64,000 nucleotides of DNA from Microbacterium yannicii (GCF_024055635.1 NZ_JAMXMB010000036.1:358864-422863); one strand, 5' to 3'. Counted from the first letter of the stretch, positions 1 to 9,752 are shown. Translations and numbers: made by a program. Notes: a model not told the origin generated them from the letters alone.

Positions 1-215
1 CCGAGGCTCGGCCCGCCCCATCCGGTGACGAGCACTTCGACATCGCGCAGGCGGGCGACGGCGTGCGGCGACGTCAGATCGTCGACGCGGACGGGCTCTT
101 CCAACTCCGTGAGTTCGCGCAGCGAGGCGAGTCGCGGCGTGTCGAAGAGGTCCGCGAACGCGGAGGCGCCCATCGCGACGAGCGCTGCGGGGCGACTGGA
201 AGACGTCGATGCCAT
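1..215 (-). CDS. D-2-hydroxyacid dehydrogenase, N-terminal fragment
   Basis: The gene runs off the left edge of the window; only about 71 N-terminal residues are present. They begin MASTSSSRPAALVAMGAS and include the stretch DVEVLVTGWGG, which resembles the first substrate-binding strand-loop of NAD-dependent D-isomer-specific 2-hydroxyacid dehydrogenases, where the VLVTGWG segment precedes the cofactor domain. The catalytic and NAD-binding parts lie outside the window. No clear ribosome binding site sits at normal spacing before the ATG, and an in-frame ATG at codon 15 is an alternative start. It is divergent from the sugar importer that starts at 409, so the two may share regulation. The family call is moderate; the substrate is unknown. 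Confidence 0.6.
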   Translation of the reverse strand, partial: MASTSSSRPAALVAMGASAFADLFDTPRLASLRELTELEEPVRVDDLTSPHAVARLRDVEVLVTGWGGPSL

Positions 216-249
216 GCTCAGATCACATCACAAACCTCTCATAATTCAC

Positions 250-300
250 AAGTTAGAAAGTTTAACTTAAGAAAATGTGACAAAAGCTTGCGTAACGCAA
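250..300. promoter_or_regulatory. Candidate operators in divergent promoter region
   Basis: The 193-bp gap between the dehydrogenase and importer genes holds an AT-rich core unlike the flanking DNA. Two inverted repeats are visible: AAGTTA-N7-TAACTT at 250-268 and TTGCGT-A-ACGCAA at 288-300. The first resembles in style the AGTTA...TAACT operators of ROK-family regulators, and the second is a generic short operator palindrome. Assigning a regulator is inference; no ROK gene is present in this window. Confidence 0.45.
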
Positions 301-408
301 ATCAAGCCCACATACTGGCCACGAAGCACGACGGAGTGTCACCGGATCCTCTGATCCCGCCGTCCGCGAAACCGCGGCATCGCCGCACCTGTCCCTATCG
401 GAGGAAAC

Positions 409-1800
409 ATGCACCAGCGAACGCGCCGGCTCCTCGCCGCGCTCATCACTGTTCCGCTGCTCGCAGGCACAGCGGCCTGCAGCAGCACGTCGGGCGGCGA
501 CCCCGACCCGACCACCGCCGGTGAGCCCGAAGACGTGACGATCACGATCATGGGCAAGCCGGCGGCGACGAACACCGCCGCCCTCGCCCTTTTCGAGCGC
601 CAGGTCGAGGAGTTCCAGGAGGCGAACCCGCACATCACCATCGAAGCGTCCGATGTGCCGTGGGACGCCAAGACGTTCGCCACGCGGCTCGCGGGCGGCA
701 GCGCGCCGACGCTGCTTCGCGTGCCCCTCACCGAACCCCCGGCGCTCATCGAACGCGGGCAGGTGGCAGACCTCTCCGACGTCACCGGCGAGATCGAGGG
801 CTTCGACGAGCTGAACCCGCGCGTCATGCAGTTCCTCGAGCGCGACGGCGCCGTCTACGGCATCCCGGAGAAGAGCTACGCGTTCGGCCTCGTCTACAAC
901 CGCGACCTCTTCGAGCAGGCGGGGCTCGACCCCGACTCGCCGCCCACGACGTGGGACGAAGTGCGCGACTACGCCGCGCAGATCTCCGAGAAGACCGGAA
1001 AGACCGGCTTCGGCGAGATCAGCACCAACAACAGCGGCGGCTGGCACTTGACGGGCTACACGTACACCAACGGCGGCTCGATGATCGAGCAGGCTGAGGA
1101 TGACACATGGTCGGCGTCGTTCGACGACGATGCCGCACGCGATGTGCTGGAGCTGTGGAAGCAGATGCGCTGGGAGGACGACTCGCTCGGTGACAATGTG
1201 CTGGGCAAGCAGGAGGATCTGGTCGCGGACTTCACGGCGGGGAATGTCGGCATGTGGGTCTCCGCACCGCCGGACGTCTATCCCAACTACATCGCCCAGG
1301 GTGGGGACCCGGAAGCGTTCGGAGCCGGACCCATGCCGCAGGGCGGTGCGGATGCCACTCTCGCCGGCGCCACGGTGCTCATGGTGAGCGCCACCGCCAC
1401 CCAAGCCGAGAAGGAGGCCGCTGTGAAGTGGATCGAGTACCGGGCGCTCCGCCCGAACTACGACTTCGATGTGGCTGCCGAGACCGCGGAGGCGTCGGCT
1501 GCCGACGGGCTGCCCGTCGGTGTACCGGTGCTGCCGATCTTCAGCGACGAGACCTATGCCGCGTATCGGGACGCGATCGACGAGTTCGTGAACGTCCCGG
1601 TCGAGAACTTCGCACCGTACGTCGCGTCGCTCTCCGAGTTCGAGTATGTTCCCGAGCCGGTGGTCGCGTCACAGGAGATTTACGCCGCGCTCGATCCGGT
1701 GGTGCAGGCCGTGCTCACCGATCCGAACGCCGACATCGACGCTCTTCTGGCGGACGCCGAGAGCCGCGTCGACACGATCCTGGCGCAGCACGCGTCATGA
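409..1800 (+). CDS. Sugar ABC transporter substrate-binding lipoprotein (CUT1)
   Basis: This 463-residue protein is the extracellular sugar-binding subunit of a CUT1-type ABC importer. The first 25 or so residues form a lipoprotein signal peptide: basic MHQRTRR, a hydrophobic stretch, then a lipobox-like end GTAAC with the lipidated Cys. The mature protein has the usual family-1 features, including the early TITIMGKP strand, a KSYAFGLVYNRDLFEQAGLD ligand-lobe segment and conserved Trp residues. The start is fixed by GGAGG eight bases upstream. Its stop overlaps the first permease start as ATGA. The downstream GH3 and GH38 genes suggest the cargo is an oligosaccharide those enzymes cleave, perhaps mannose-containing; that is inference. 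Confidence 0.88.
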   Translation: MHQRTRRLLAALITVPLLAGTAACSSTSGGDPDPTTAGEPEDVTITIMGKPAATNTAALALFERQVEEFQEANPHITIEASDVPWDAKTFATRLAGGSAPTLLRVPLTEPPALIERGQVADLSDVTGEIEGFDELNPRVMQFLERDGAVYGIPEKSYAFGLVYNRDLFEQAGLDPDSPPTTWDEVRDYAAQISEKTGKTGFGEISTNNSGGWHLTGYTYTNGGSMIEQAEDDTWSASFDDDAARDVLELWKQMRWEDDSLGDNVLGKQEDLVADFTAGNVGMWVSAPPDVYPNYIAQGGDPEAFGAGPMPQGGADATLAGATVLMVSATATQAEKEAAVKWIEYRALRPNYDFDVAAETAEASAADGLPVGVPVLPIFSDETYAAYRDAIDEFVNVPVENFAPYVASLSEFEYVPEPVVASQEIYAALDPVVQAVLTDPNADIDALLADAESRVDTILAQHAS

Positions 1801-2762
1801 CGATCGCTCCCGAGCGCCTGGGCGGCACGGTCACACACCGTGCCGCCCCGGCGGGCGGCCGGACCGGCCGGGTGCCCCGCCGCGCGATGTCGATGCGCCA
1901 CCGTGCGGCCCTGGCGGCGCTGGTCTTCCTGCTGCCGGCGCTCGTGGTGTTCGCCTACTTCGCGTGGTGGCCGATCGCGCAGAGCGTGCTGCTGGCCTTC
2001 CAGGAGACCAATCTCGTCACGCCCGCCGAATGGGTCGGATGGCGCAACTTCGAGATCCTCTTCGCCGACCCGCTCCTGCCCAAGGCCGCGCTGAACACGC
2101 TGTGGTTCACGGCACTCTCGCTGGCGATCGGACTGCCGATCCCGCTCCTGTGTGCCGTGCTCATGTCGGAGCTGCGCCACGGCGGCACCGCGGCGAGAGT
2201 GCTCGCCTACCTTCCCGTCGTCATCCCGCCGGTGGTCGCGGTGCTGCTGTTCCAGGTGTTCTTCGCCCCGGGAGAGGCGGGAGTGGCCAACAGTCTGCTC
2301 GCCCTCGTCGGCCTCGGCCCCCTGCCGTGGCTGCAGTCCGCGGAACTCGCGATGCCGAGCCTCGTGATCGTGGCGACCTGGTCGGGCGCCGGCACCGCCA
2401 TCCTGATCTATCTCGCCGCCCTCACCGGCGTGAGCACCGAGCTGTACGAAGCCGCCGAGCTCGACGGGGCCTCGGTGTGGCGGCGCGTATGGCACGTCAC
2501 GCTGCCGCAGATGCGCGGCGTCATCCTGATCCTGCTGCTGCTGCAGATCATCGGCGCCATCCAGGTGTTCACCGAGCCCTATGTGATGACCGACGGGGGA
2601 CCGGCCAATGCCACCGTCACGGTGATGCTCATGATCTACCGCTATGCGTTCCTGTTCGGCAACTACGGCGTCGCCACCGCTTTGAGCGTCCTGCTGGCGA
2701 TCGTCCTGGTGGTCGTGTCCGCCGTCTATCTGCGCCTCACGCGATCCTGGAGCACCCGATGA
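1797..2762 (+). CDS. Sugar ABC transporter permease (MalF/UgpA type)
   Basis: This 321-residue inner-membrane permease has about six hydrophobic segments after a basic N-terminal tail of about 35 residues (RTGRVPRRAMSMRHRA). The cytoplasmic EAA loop is present as EAAELDGASVWRRVW, followed by a conserved LP; this loop contacts the ATPase in binding-protein-dependent importers. The start ATG at 1797 overlaps the stop of the binding protein, implying translational coupling, and the stop overlaps the start of the second permease. The reading frame is open further upstream, but that part lies antiparallel in frame to the binding protein gene and is not credible coding sequence. Confidence 0.9.
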   Translation: MTIAPERLGGTVTHRAAPAGGRTGRVPRRAMSMRHRAALAALVFLLPALVVFAYFAWWPIAQSVLLAFQETNLVTPAEWVGWRNFEILFADPLLPKAALNTLWFTALSLAIGLPIPLLCAVLMSELRHGGTAARVLAYLPVVIPPVVAVLLFQVFFAPGEAGVANSLLALVGLGPLPWLQSAELAMPSLVIVATWSGAGTAILIYLAALTGVSTELYEAAELDGASVWRRVWHVTLPQMRGVILILLLLQIIGAIQVFTEPYVMTDGGPANATVTVMLMIYRYAFLFGNYGVATALSVLLAIVLVVVSAVYLRLTRSWSTR

Positions 2763-3682
2763 CCGCGCCCCTCCTCACCGCGCGCCGACGGCGTGCCCGC
2801 ACCGAGCCGCGGGACCGCGGCATCCTCTCCGCGCACGACTGGCGCCGCCCTGCGGTCGGCACCGGATGGCGGCTCGTGCACATCGTGCTGTTCGCCGGGC
2901 TGATCGGTTTCGGCGCGATCCCACTGGTATGGATGCTGCGGGCCGCGATCTCGACGACCAGCGACCTGGTGAACCGGCCGCTGAGCCTCATCCCCGAGCC
3001 GGCGCTGTGGGAGAACATCCCGACGGCCTGGAACCTGCTCGACATCGGCCAGTACCTCGGCAACACCGTCGTGCTCGTGCTGGGCTCCTGGGTCGTGCAG
3101 CTCGTGGTGTCGACCACCGCCGGGTTCGCCCTCGCAGTGATCCGGCCCTGGTACGGCCGGTTCGTCTACGGCGCCTTCCTGGTCACGCTCTTCGTGCCGG
3201 CCACCGTCACGCTCATCGCGCTGTACCTGACGGTGCTCGACCTCCCGCTCCTCGGGTTCGGCATCACCGATACACCCTGGGCCGTGTGGCTGCCGGCGGG
3301 AGCCAACGCGTTCACGATCCTTCTCGTCAAGCAGTTCTTCGAGGAGATTCCGCGCGAGCTCTTCGAGGCCGCACAGATCGACGGCGCCGGCTGGTTCACC
3401 GTCTTCTGGCGGATCGTCCTGCCGATGTCGCGGCCGATCATCGCGGTGGTCTCGCTGCTGGCGATCATGTCGGCCTGGAAGGAGTTCCTCTGGCCGCTGA
3501 TCGTGCTGACGGATCCTGAGACCCAGCCCTTGGCCGTCGCGCTGCCCCGCCTCGCGCAGGCTACGAACCCCGCGTATCTGATCTCGGGGCTGCTCATCGC
3601 CAGCATCCCTCCCATCATCATCTTCCTGATCTTCCAGCGGTCGATCGTCCGGGGGATCGGCTTCACCGGTCTCAAGGGCTGA
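2759..3682 (+). CDS. Sugar ABC transporter permease (MalG/UgpE type)
   Basis: This is the second permease of the importer, 307 residues with about six membrane segments. The EAA loop reads EAAQIDGAGWFTVFW followed by ILPMSRP, and the C-terminus GIGFTGLKG matches the short GxxxGxxKG tail typical of MalG-like subunits. The ATG at 2759 overlaps the stop of the preceding permease (ATGA). No ATPase gene follows, so the pair presumably uses a shared MsiK/MsmX-type ATPase encoded elsewhere. The next gene, a GH3 enzyme, begins 37 bases downstream. Confidence 0.9.
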   Translation: MTAPLLTARRRRARTEPRDRGILSAHDWRRPAVGTGWRLVHIVLFAGLIGFGAIPLVWMLRAAISTTSDLVNRPLSLIPEPALWENIPTAWNLLDIGQYLGNTVVLVLGSWVVQLVVSTTAGFALAVIRPWYGRFVYGAFLVTLFVPATVTLIALYLTVLDLPLLGFGITDTPWAVWLPAGANAFTILLVKQFFEEIPRELFEAAQIDGAGWFTVFWRIVLPMSRPIIAVVSLLAIMSAWKEFLWPLIVLTDPETQPLAVALPRLAQATNPAYLISGLLIASIPPIIIFLIFQRSIVRGIGFTGLKG

Positions 3683-3719
3683 GACGCTGCCCCCGCTTCT
3701 GTCCGTAGAAAGGACTTCC

Positions 3720-5555
3720 TTGGCTGCGCCCGTTCCCATCGCGATCCCTTGGCGAGACCTCAACCGCAACGGCATCCTCGATCCGTACGAAGATCCTCGC
3801 CTCGATCCGGCGGCACGGACCGCCGACCTCCTCGGCCGTCTCTCGATCGAGGAGAAGGTCGGGCTGATGTTCCACACGGTCATCGAGAGCGGACCGAATG
3901 GAACGCTCCTGGATGCGCCCGGCGCGCTGAGCAAGTCCTCGACGCGCACCGTCGTGCTCGAGAAGCACCTCAGCCACTTCAACGTCCATGCCCTGGGCTC
4001 GGGACGGGATGCCGCACGGTGGGCGAACGCCCTCCAGCGGCTCGCGGAGCAGACACCCCACGGCATCCCGGTCACGATCAGCACCGATCCGCGCCATGCG
4101 TTCATCGAGAACGCCGGCACGTCGTTCACCGCCGGCGCCTTCTCCCAGTGGCCGGAGCCGCTCGGCCTTGCCGGACTGGACGATGACGACATCCGTGCGT
4201 TCGCCGACATCGCGCGCCGGGAGTACCTCGCCGTCGGCATCCGGATGGCGCTGCATCCGCAGGTCGATCTCGCCACCGAGCCACGGTGGGGTCGTCAGCT
4301 GCACACGTTCGGCGCGGACCCGGATCGCACCACGAGAGCGCTCACCGCCTACATCGAGGGGTTCCAGGGGCCCGAGATCGGTGCGTCGTCGGTCGCCTGC
4401 GTGACCAAGCACTTCCCCGGGGCGGGCCCCCAGCAGGACGGCGAGGACGCGCATTTCCCCTACGGCCGGGAGCAGGTCTATCCCGGCGGCGCGTTCGACC
4501 TGCACCTCGCACCCTTCCGCGCGGCCGTCGCGTGCGGCACCGCGGGAATGATGCCGTACTACGGCATGCCCGTCGGTCTCGAGCTCGACGGCGAGCCGGT
4601 TCCGCCGGTGGGCTTCGGATACAACCGCCGCATCGTCTCCGATCTGCTTCGTGAGCAGCTCGGCTTCGACGGCCTGGTGGTGACGGACTGGGAGCTGGTC
4701 AACGACAACATCGCCCACGGGCAGGTGCTTCCGGCCAAGGCGTGGGGCGTCGAGCACCTGACTCCGTCGGAGCGGATGCTGGCGATCCTGGATGCCGGGT
4801 GCGACCAGTTCGGCGGCGAGGAATGCGTCGATGTCCTCTGCGAGCTCGTTCGCGACGGTCGCGTGCCGGAGTCGCGGATCGATGCGTCAGCCCGCCGGAT
4901 CCTCGAGCTGAAGTTCCGTCTCGGTCTGTTCGACGATCCCTTCGTCGACGAGGACGAGGCCGAGCGGCTCGTCGGCAATGCCGGGTTCCGCGCACTCGGG
5001 TTCCGCGCACAGGGCGAGTCGCTCGCGGTGCTTCAGGACGACGGACGGATGCTGCCGCTCGAGGCGGGTGCGCGCGTCTACGTCGAAGGGCTGTCGCGCG
5101 CAGCAGCGGCGGCACTCGGAACCGTCGTGGACCGTCCGGCGGAGGCCGATCTCGCTGTGGTGCGCCTCGCCGCGCCGTACGAGCCGCGCGACGACCTGCT
5201 GTTCGAATCGCTGTTCCATCAGGGATCGCTGGAATTCCGTCCGGGGCTCCTCGCCCGTCTCGCCGGCATTGCGGCCGACGTGCCGCTCGTGGTCGATGTG
5301 GCATTGGAGCGTCCGGCGATCCTTGAGCCGCTGGCCCGTATCGCATCTGTTCTCACGGCGAGCTTCGGCACCAGTGACGAGGCGTTCGTCGCCGCGCTCA
5401 CCGGGGTCATCCACCCTCGGGGCAGCCTGCCGTTCGAGATACCGCGCTCGATGGAGGCGGTGCGTCGATCGAGGGAGGACGTGCCGCACGACACCGTGGA
5501 CCCGCTGTTCGCGTTCGGCCACCGCGTCGTCGTGTCCGCTGTGGCCAGCCGATGA
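3720..5555 (+). CDS. Glycoside hydrolase family 3 protein
   Basis: This 611-residue retaining glycosidase of family 3 would release sugars from the non-reducing ends of beta-linked oligosaccharides. It starts at a TTG preceded by AGAAAGGA. The N-terminal TIM-barrel domain (about residues 35-390) contains the GH3 markers KHFPGAG and GLVVTDW, where Asp323 is the expected nucleophile. A shortened C-terminal alpha/beta domain follows. At 611 residues it is shorter than typical GH3 beta-glucosidases (700-850), mainly through lack of a fibronectin-like C-terminal domain. There is no signal peptide, so it acts in the cytoplasm on imported oligosaccharides. Its stop overlaps the start of the alpha-mannosidase. 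Specificity cannot be fixed from sequence alone. Confidence 0.88.
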   Translation: MAAPVPIAIPWRDLNRNGILDPYEDPRLDPAARTADLLGRLSIEEKVGLMFHTVIESGPNGTLLDAPGALSKSSTRTVVLEKHLSHFNVHALGSGRDAARWANALQRLAEQTPHGIPVTISTDPRHAFIENAGTSFTAGAFSQWPEPLGLAGLDDDDIRAFADIARREYLAVGIRMALHPQVDLATEPRWGRQLHTFGADPDRTTRALTAYIEGFQGPEIGASSVACVTKHFPGAGPQQDGEDAHFPYGREQVYPGGAFDLHLAPFRAAVACGTAGMMPYYGMPVGLELDGEPVPPVGFGYNRRIVSDLLREQLGFDGLVVTDWELVNDNIAHGQVLPAKAWGVEHLTPSERMLAILDAGCDQFGGEECVDVLCELVRDGRVPESRIDASARRILELKFRLGLFDDPFVDEDEAERLVGNAGFRALGFRAQGESLAVLQDDGRMLPLEAGARVYVEGLSRAAAAALGTVVDRPAEADLAVVRLAAPYEPRDDLLFESLFHQGSLEFRPGLLARLAGIAADVPLVVDVALERPAILEPLARIASVLTASFGTSDEAFVAALTGVIHPRGSLPFEIPRSMEAVRRSREDVPHDTVDPLFAFGHRVVVSAVASR

Positions 5556-8500
5556 GGCGTGGCGGATGGCGGACCGACCCGGAGCGGGTCGCGGAGCGGC
5601 TCGACAGGATGGTCGGTGAGTCGCTGGCGGGAGCCGTCCATGCCCGCACGGCGCCGCTCGAGCTTCTGGGGTGGGAGGCGCCTGGAGAGCCCGTCCCATT
5701 CGCCGATGCGGCGCGACAGCGGTACACCCCGTTCGCGGTCGGCGACCCGTGGGGGCGGCCGTGGAGCACGCTGTGGCTGCACGTGCGGGGCGCTGTGCCG
5801 GCGGAATGGCCGGTGGACGCCCGCCATCGCCCCGAGATCGTCATCGACCTGGGTTTCGACGGGCTCATGCCCGGGTTCCAGGCGGAGGGTCTCGCCTTCC
5901 GGCCGGACGGCACCGTCGTGAAGGCTGTGTCACCGCGGAACTCGCACCTGCCTGTCCTGGGCCGAGAGATCGACTACTTCCTCGAGCTCGCGGGAAATCC
6001 GGGCATCCCGCCGGAATCGCACTGGCGGCCGACGGCCCTCGGCGACAGGGCGACGGCGGGCCTCGGGCCGCTGTACCGGCTGCGGCGGCTCGAGATCGCT
6101 CTCGTCGACATCGCCATCTGGGAGCTGCTGCAGGACATCGAGACTGTCCGCGGTCTCGCGGCGCAGCTCCCGGCGAGCGGACCGCGCGCGCTCCAGCTGT
6201 GGAGCGCGCTCGACCGGATGATGGACGAGGTCGATCCGGACGACATCGGCGGCAGCGCGCTCGCCGCCCGCCGTGCCCTCGCGCCGGCTCTCGCGGCCCC
6301 GGCGGCGGCCAGTGCACACACCGTGCTCGCGACCGGTCACGCGCACATCGACACCGCGTGGCTGTGGCCGGTGCGCGAGACCGTCCGCAAGTGCGCCAGA
6401 ACGTTCTCGAACGCGCTCGCACTGATGGACGAGCATCCCGACTTCCACTTCGCGTGCTCCTCGGCACAGCAGCTGGCATGGGTCAAGGAGTCCTATCCGG
6501 AGCTGTTCGCCCGCATCCGCGAGAAGGTCGCATCGGGTCAGTTCGTTCCGGTCGGCAGCCAGTGGGTCGAGCCCGACACGAACATGCCCGGAAGCGAAGC
6601 CACGGTACGCCAGCTCGTGTACGGCAAACGGTTCTTCCTCGAGGAGTTCGGCGTCGAGACACGTGAAGTGTGGCTGCCTGACACGTTCGGCTACTCAGCA
6701 GCGCTCCCGCAGATCATGAAGCTCGCCGGCGTCGACTGGTTCATGACGCAGAAGATCTCCTGGAATCAGACCAACGCGATGCCGCACCACACCCTCGCCT
6801 GGGAGGGCATCGACGGCACGCGGATCTTCGCGCACTTCCCGCCCATCGAGACCTACAATGCCGAGCTGTCCGCGGCGGAACTGGCACACGCCGAGCGCAC
6901 CTACCGCGATCACGACGCGGGCACGATCTCGCTCGCACCGTTCGGCTGGGGCGACGGGGGCGGCGGGCCCACGCGCGAGATGCTCGCCGCTGCCCGCCGT
7001 CAGGCGGATCTGGAGGGGTCGCCCCGCGTGCGCCTGGGAACGCCCGGCGACTTCTATACGGCTGCCGTCCAGGAGGTGGACGAACTCCCGGTCTGGCGCG
7101 GCGAGATGTACCTCGAGCTCCACCGCGGCACGTTGACCAGCCAGTTGCGCACCAAGCAGGGCAACCGTCGATGCGAGGAGCTGCTGCACGAGGCGGAGCT
7201 GTGGGCGACCACCGCCGCCGTTCAGGCGGGGACCGCGTATCCCTACGACGCACTCGATCGCCTGTGGAAGCGGGTGCTGATGCTGCAGTTCCACGACATC
7301 CTGCCCGGCAGCTCGATCTCGTGGGTGCATCGTGAGGCCGAGGCCGATCACGCAGCCATCGGACGGGAGCTGGACGGCATGGTGGCGGCAAGCCTCGATG
7401 CTCTCCGCGTCGCCGGTGAGGACGAGCCGCTGCTGTACGCGAATGCCACTGCGGTGCAGCTGTCCGGAGTGCCCGCGCACGCGGTCGCGGAATCAGCTCG
7501 GCCGGCAGGAGCTGCACGGCTCGAGGAGACGGCCGACGGGTGGGTGCTCACGAACGGCATCGTCCGGGCGGTCGTCGACCGGCGCGGACTGCTGGTGTCG
7601 CTGCAGGGGCCGGACGGACGCGAGGCGATCCCGGCCGGCGAGGCGGCCGGGCTGCTCCGGCTGCACCGGGATGCGCCGGGAAAGTGGGACGCCTGGGACA
7701 TCGAGCGCCATGACCTCGGTCACGCCGTCGACCTCGCGGACTTCGAGCAGCTCAGCGTCGTCATGGAGGACGGCGTCGCCGTGGTGTGGTGCGTCCGGGG
7801 TTTCGGGTCTTCGTCCGTCACACAGGAGCTGACACTGGCGCCCGGACGGGCGGCTGTCGACATCGTCCTCGACGTCGACTGGCAGCATCGTGGGCGCCTG
7901 CTGAAGCTGGTGTTCCCGCTGGACGTCCACGCCGAGGAGACGCGCACCGAGACCCAGTTCGGCCACCTTGCGCGGCCCACGCACGTGAACACCTCCTGGG
8001 ATGCGGCGCGGTTCGAGGTGTCCGGACAACGCTGGATCCACGTCGGCGAGGCCGGCTACGGCGTCGCCATCGCCAACGATTCCACGTACGGGCACTCCGT
8101 GGAGCGGCGGACCAGATCGGACGGCGGGACGACGACGATGATCGGGATGTCGCTCATCAGAGGCCCCCGCTTCCCCGATCCGGATGCCGACCGCGGAAGG
8201 CATCGGGTGCGGTTCTCGCTGCGCCCGGCGGCGAGCGTCGCCGATGCGCGTGAAGAGGCGCTTCGTCTCGCTCATCCGCTGCGTCCGGTGCGGTCGTCGC
8301 GCCCGATCCCCGCACTCATCGCCTCCAGCGACCCGCATGTTCTCATCGAGACGGTGAAGCTCGCCGATGACCGCAGCGGCGACGTCGTGGTGCGCCTCTA
8401 CGAGGCATCCGGGGGTCGACGGCGGACGACGGTCCGCGCTTCGTTCCCTGTTGCCGATGTCCAGCGCACTGACGTCCTGGAGCGCTCGCTCGACGCACCG

Positions 8501-8590
8501 CTCGCGGCAGCGGATCCCTCGACCGTCGAACTCGTACTCCGACCCTTCGAGATCGTCACGCTGCGGTATCGGGTCACGCGGAACGGATGA
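5552..8590 (+). CDS. Alpha-mannosidase (GH38)
   Basis: This 1012-residue enzyme is a family 38 alpha-mannosidase that hydrolyses alpha-linked mannose with a zinc-assisted retaining mechanism. The N-terminal domain has the zinc motif HAHID (His263-Asp267) in the context TGHAHIDTAWLWP, and the nucleophile segment WLPDTFGYSAALPQI with Asp377. A later QFHDILPGSSI is the conserved C-side zinc-ligand region. A middle three-helix domain and large C-terminal beta domain fill out the usual length of about 1000. No signal peptide is seen, so it is cytoplasmic. The ATG overlaps the GH3 stop, tying it into the importer operon. The 3' end overlaps the 3' end of the opposing hydrolase by 17 bases. Confidence 0.93.
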   Translation: MRRGGWRTDPERVAERLDRMVGESLAGAVHARTAPLELLGWEAPGEPVPFADAARQRYTPFAVGDPWGRPWSTLWLHVRGAVPAEWPVDARHRPEIVIDLGFDGLMPGFQAEGLAFRPDGTVVKAVSPRNSHLPVLGREIDYFLELAGNPGIPPESHWRPTALGDRATAGLGPLYRLRRLEIALVDIAIWELLQDIETVRGLAAQLPASGPRALQLWSALDRMMDEVDPDDIGGSALAARRALAPALAAPAAASAHTVLATGHAHIDTAWLWPVRETVRKCARTFSNALALMDEHPDFHFACSSAQQLAWVKESYPELFARIREKVASGQFVPVGSQWVEPDTNMPGSEATVRQLVYGKRFFLEEFGVETREVWLPDTFGYSAALPQIMKLAGVDWFMTQKISWNQTNAMPHHTLAWEGIDGTRIFAHFPPIETYNAELSAAELAHAERTYRDHDAGTISLAPFGWGDGGGGPTREMLAAARRQADLEGSPRVRLGTPGDFYTAAVQEVDELPVWRGEMYLELHRGTLTSQLRTKQGNRRCEELLHEAELWATTAAVQAGTAYPYDALDRLWKRVLMLQFHDILPGSSISWVHREAEADHAAIGRELDGMVAASLDALRVAGEDEPLLYANATAVQLSGVPAHAVAESARPAGAARLEETADGWVLTNGIVRAVVDRRGLLVSLQGPDGREAIPAGEAAGLLRLHRDAPGKWDAWDIERHDLGHAVDLADFEQLSVVMEDGVAVVWCVRGFGSSSVTQELTLAPGRAAVDIVLDVDWQHRGRLLKLVFPLDVHAEETRTETQFGHLARPTHVNTSWDAARFEVSGQRWIHVGEAGYGVAIANDSTYGHSVERRTRSDGGTTTMIGMSLIRGPRFPDPDADRGRHRVRFSLRPAASVADAREEALRLAHPLRPVRSSRPIPALIASSDPHVLIETVKLADDRSGDVVVRLYEASGGRRRTTVRASFPVADVQRTDVLERSLDAPLAAADPSTVELVLRPFEIVTLRYRVTRNG

Positions 8591-9752
8591 GCGCCCCTGC
8601 GAGGAATTCGCGCGCCTCGTCCTGCATGACGGCCGTGAACTCGTGCCCGGCGTCGTGCCAGGCTGCGGTGTAGCGGGCGTCGATCAGGGTGCGGAGCCGG
8701 GTATCGGCATCCGTCATTCCCTGCGGAGGGAAGAGCTCGTCGTGCCGGCCGTACTGCACGAGCACTCGGCGACCGAGGGCGGCGAGATCGGGCAGGTCGA
8801 AACGAGCGGCGAGACCCGGGCTGTGCAGCAGCCACGAGTGGGTGTCGAGGTAGTCGGGCACCAGCGAGGCCGTGGTCGCCATCATGCCGGAGACGACGGA
8901 TGCCGCGACCCGGCCGTCGAGCGCGGTCACGAACAGGGCCCGTCCGCCGCCGCCCGAGAAGCCGACAGCACCGAGGCGCGCGCCGTCGACGCCCGGCCAG
9001 TTCGCCAGTACGTCGAGCGCGGCCAGGTCGTCGGTGGCGACGGCGCCGGCGAACGTGGTGCCCAACGCGCCCGCCGCCTTCGCGATGCCGTACTCGTGCA
9101 GCGACGAGAGCTCATCGAAGCGCTCGTCGGCCGAGAGCGTCTCGTCGCGCTCGCGGTGCAGGGCGTCGAGGGCCGCGCCCAGCCGGGCGAGCACCGCAGG
9201 CGGCGCCGACAGATCGAAGGCGCGACTGGCCCACGAGAACGCATCGGGCACCAGCACCACGAAGCCGTCGCGGGCGAGATCGTTCGCAGGCGTGCGCCCG
9301 CCGTAGCAGCGTGCGCGAAGGCGGGCCGCCGACGGATGAGGCGCCCGGCCCGTGTCGACGAGCTGCTCGGCACCGGTCGACCGCACGCCGCCGTGGGCGT
9401 GCAGGGCGAGCACCCCGGGAAGCTCGGCGGCGCGCTCGGCAGGGTTGAGCAGGTAGGCCCGCGTGCGTGGACCGAAGCCGAGCGACCACGTCAGTTCGCG
9501 ACCCTGCACGCCGTCGACGACCCACTCGCGCTCGATGCGCACGTCGGCGGCGGTCGCGCCGCGGACGCCCAGCACCTCGACCAGAGCATGGCGGTCGGCA
9601 TCGCTGCCGCGGTCGGCGCCGGCACCCGGTGACGAGGCCGCGTCGCTGACGGCCGTGACCGCTTGGCCGTCGGAACCGCGCGGCACGAACGCCGGAGCGC
9701 CCGCGAGGTACGCCGGCCAGTCGGCGTACCCCGCGAGCGCTCCGGTGCTCAT
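8574..9752 (-). CDS. Alpha/beta hydrolase, dienelactone hydrolase / acetylxylan esterase-like
   Basis: This 392-residue protein has an alpha/beta-hydrolase core. The nucleophile elbow reads VGFSGGGGR with Ser266, preceded by a long cap-like N-terminal half containing a LALHAHGG oxyanion strand. The C-terminal DAGHEF supplies the likely catalytic His, and YGRHDELFP the acid region. The pattern matches the dienelactone hydrolase and acetylxylan-esterase-like group often annotated in sugar clusters. It lacks a signal peptide and so acts inside the cell, perhaps deacylating imported sugars. It lies last in a minus-strand group with TIM-barrel, DUF993 and Gfo/Idh genes, with its start only 10 bases beyond the TIM-barrel stop. 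Confidence 0.75.
   Translation of the reverse strand: MSTGALAGYADWPAYLAGAPAFVPRGSDGQAVTAVSDAASSPGAGADRGSDADRHALVEVLGVRGATAADVRIEREWVVDGVQGRELTWSLGFGPRTRAYLLNPAERAAELPGVLALHAHGGVRSTGAEQLVDTGRAPHPSAARLRARCYGGRTPANDLARDGFVVLVPDAFSWASRAFDLSAPPAVLARLGAALDALHRERDETLSADERFDELSSLHEYGIAKAAGALGTTFAGAVATDDLAALDVLANWPGVDGARLGAVGFSGGGGRALFVTALDGRVAASVVSGMMATTASLVPDYLDTHSWLLHSPGLAARFDLPDLAALGRRVLVQYGRHDELFPPQGMTDADTRLRTLIDARYTAAWHDAGHEFTAVMQDEAREFLAGALIRSA

Noticed and set aside
2726..4276. Long minus-strand frame opposite the permease and GH3 genes.
   Set aside because: It is a GC-driven shadow frame, with no recognisable domain, opposite two well-supported genes.
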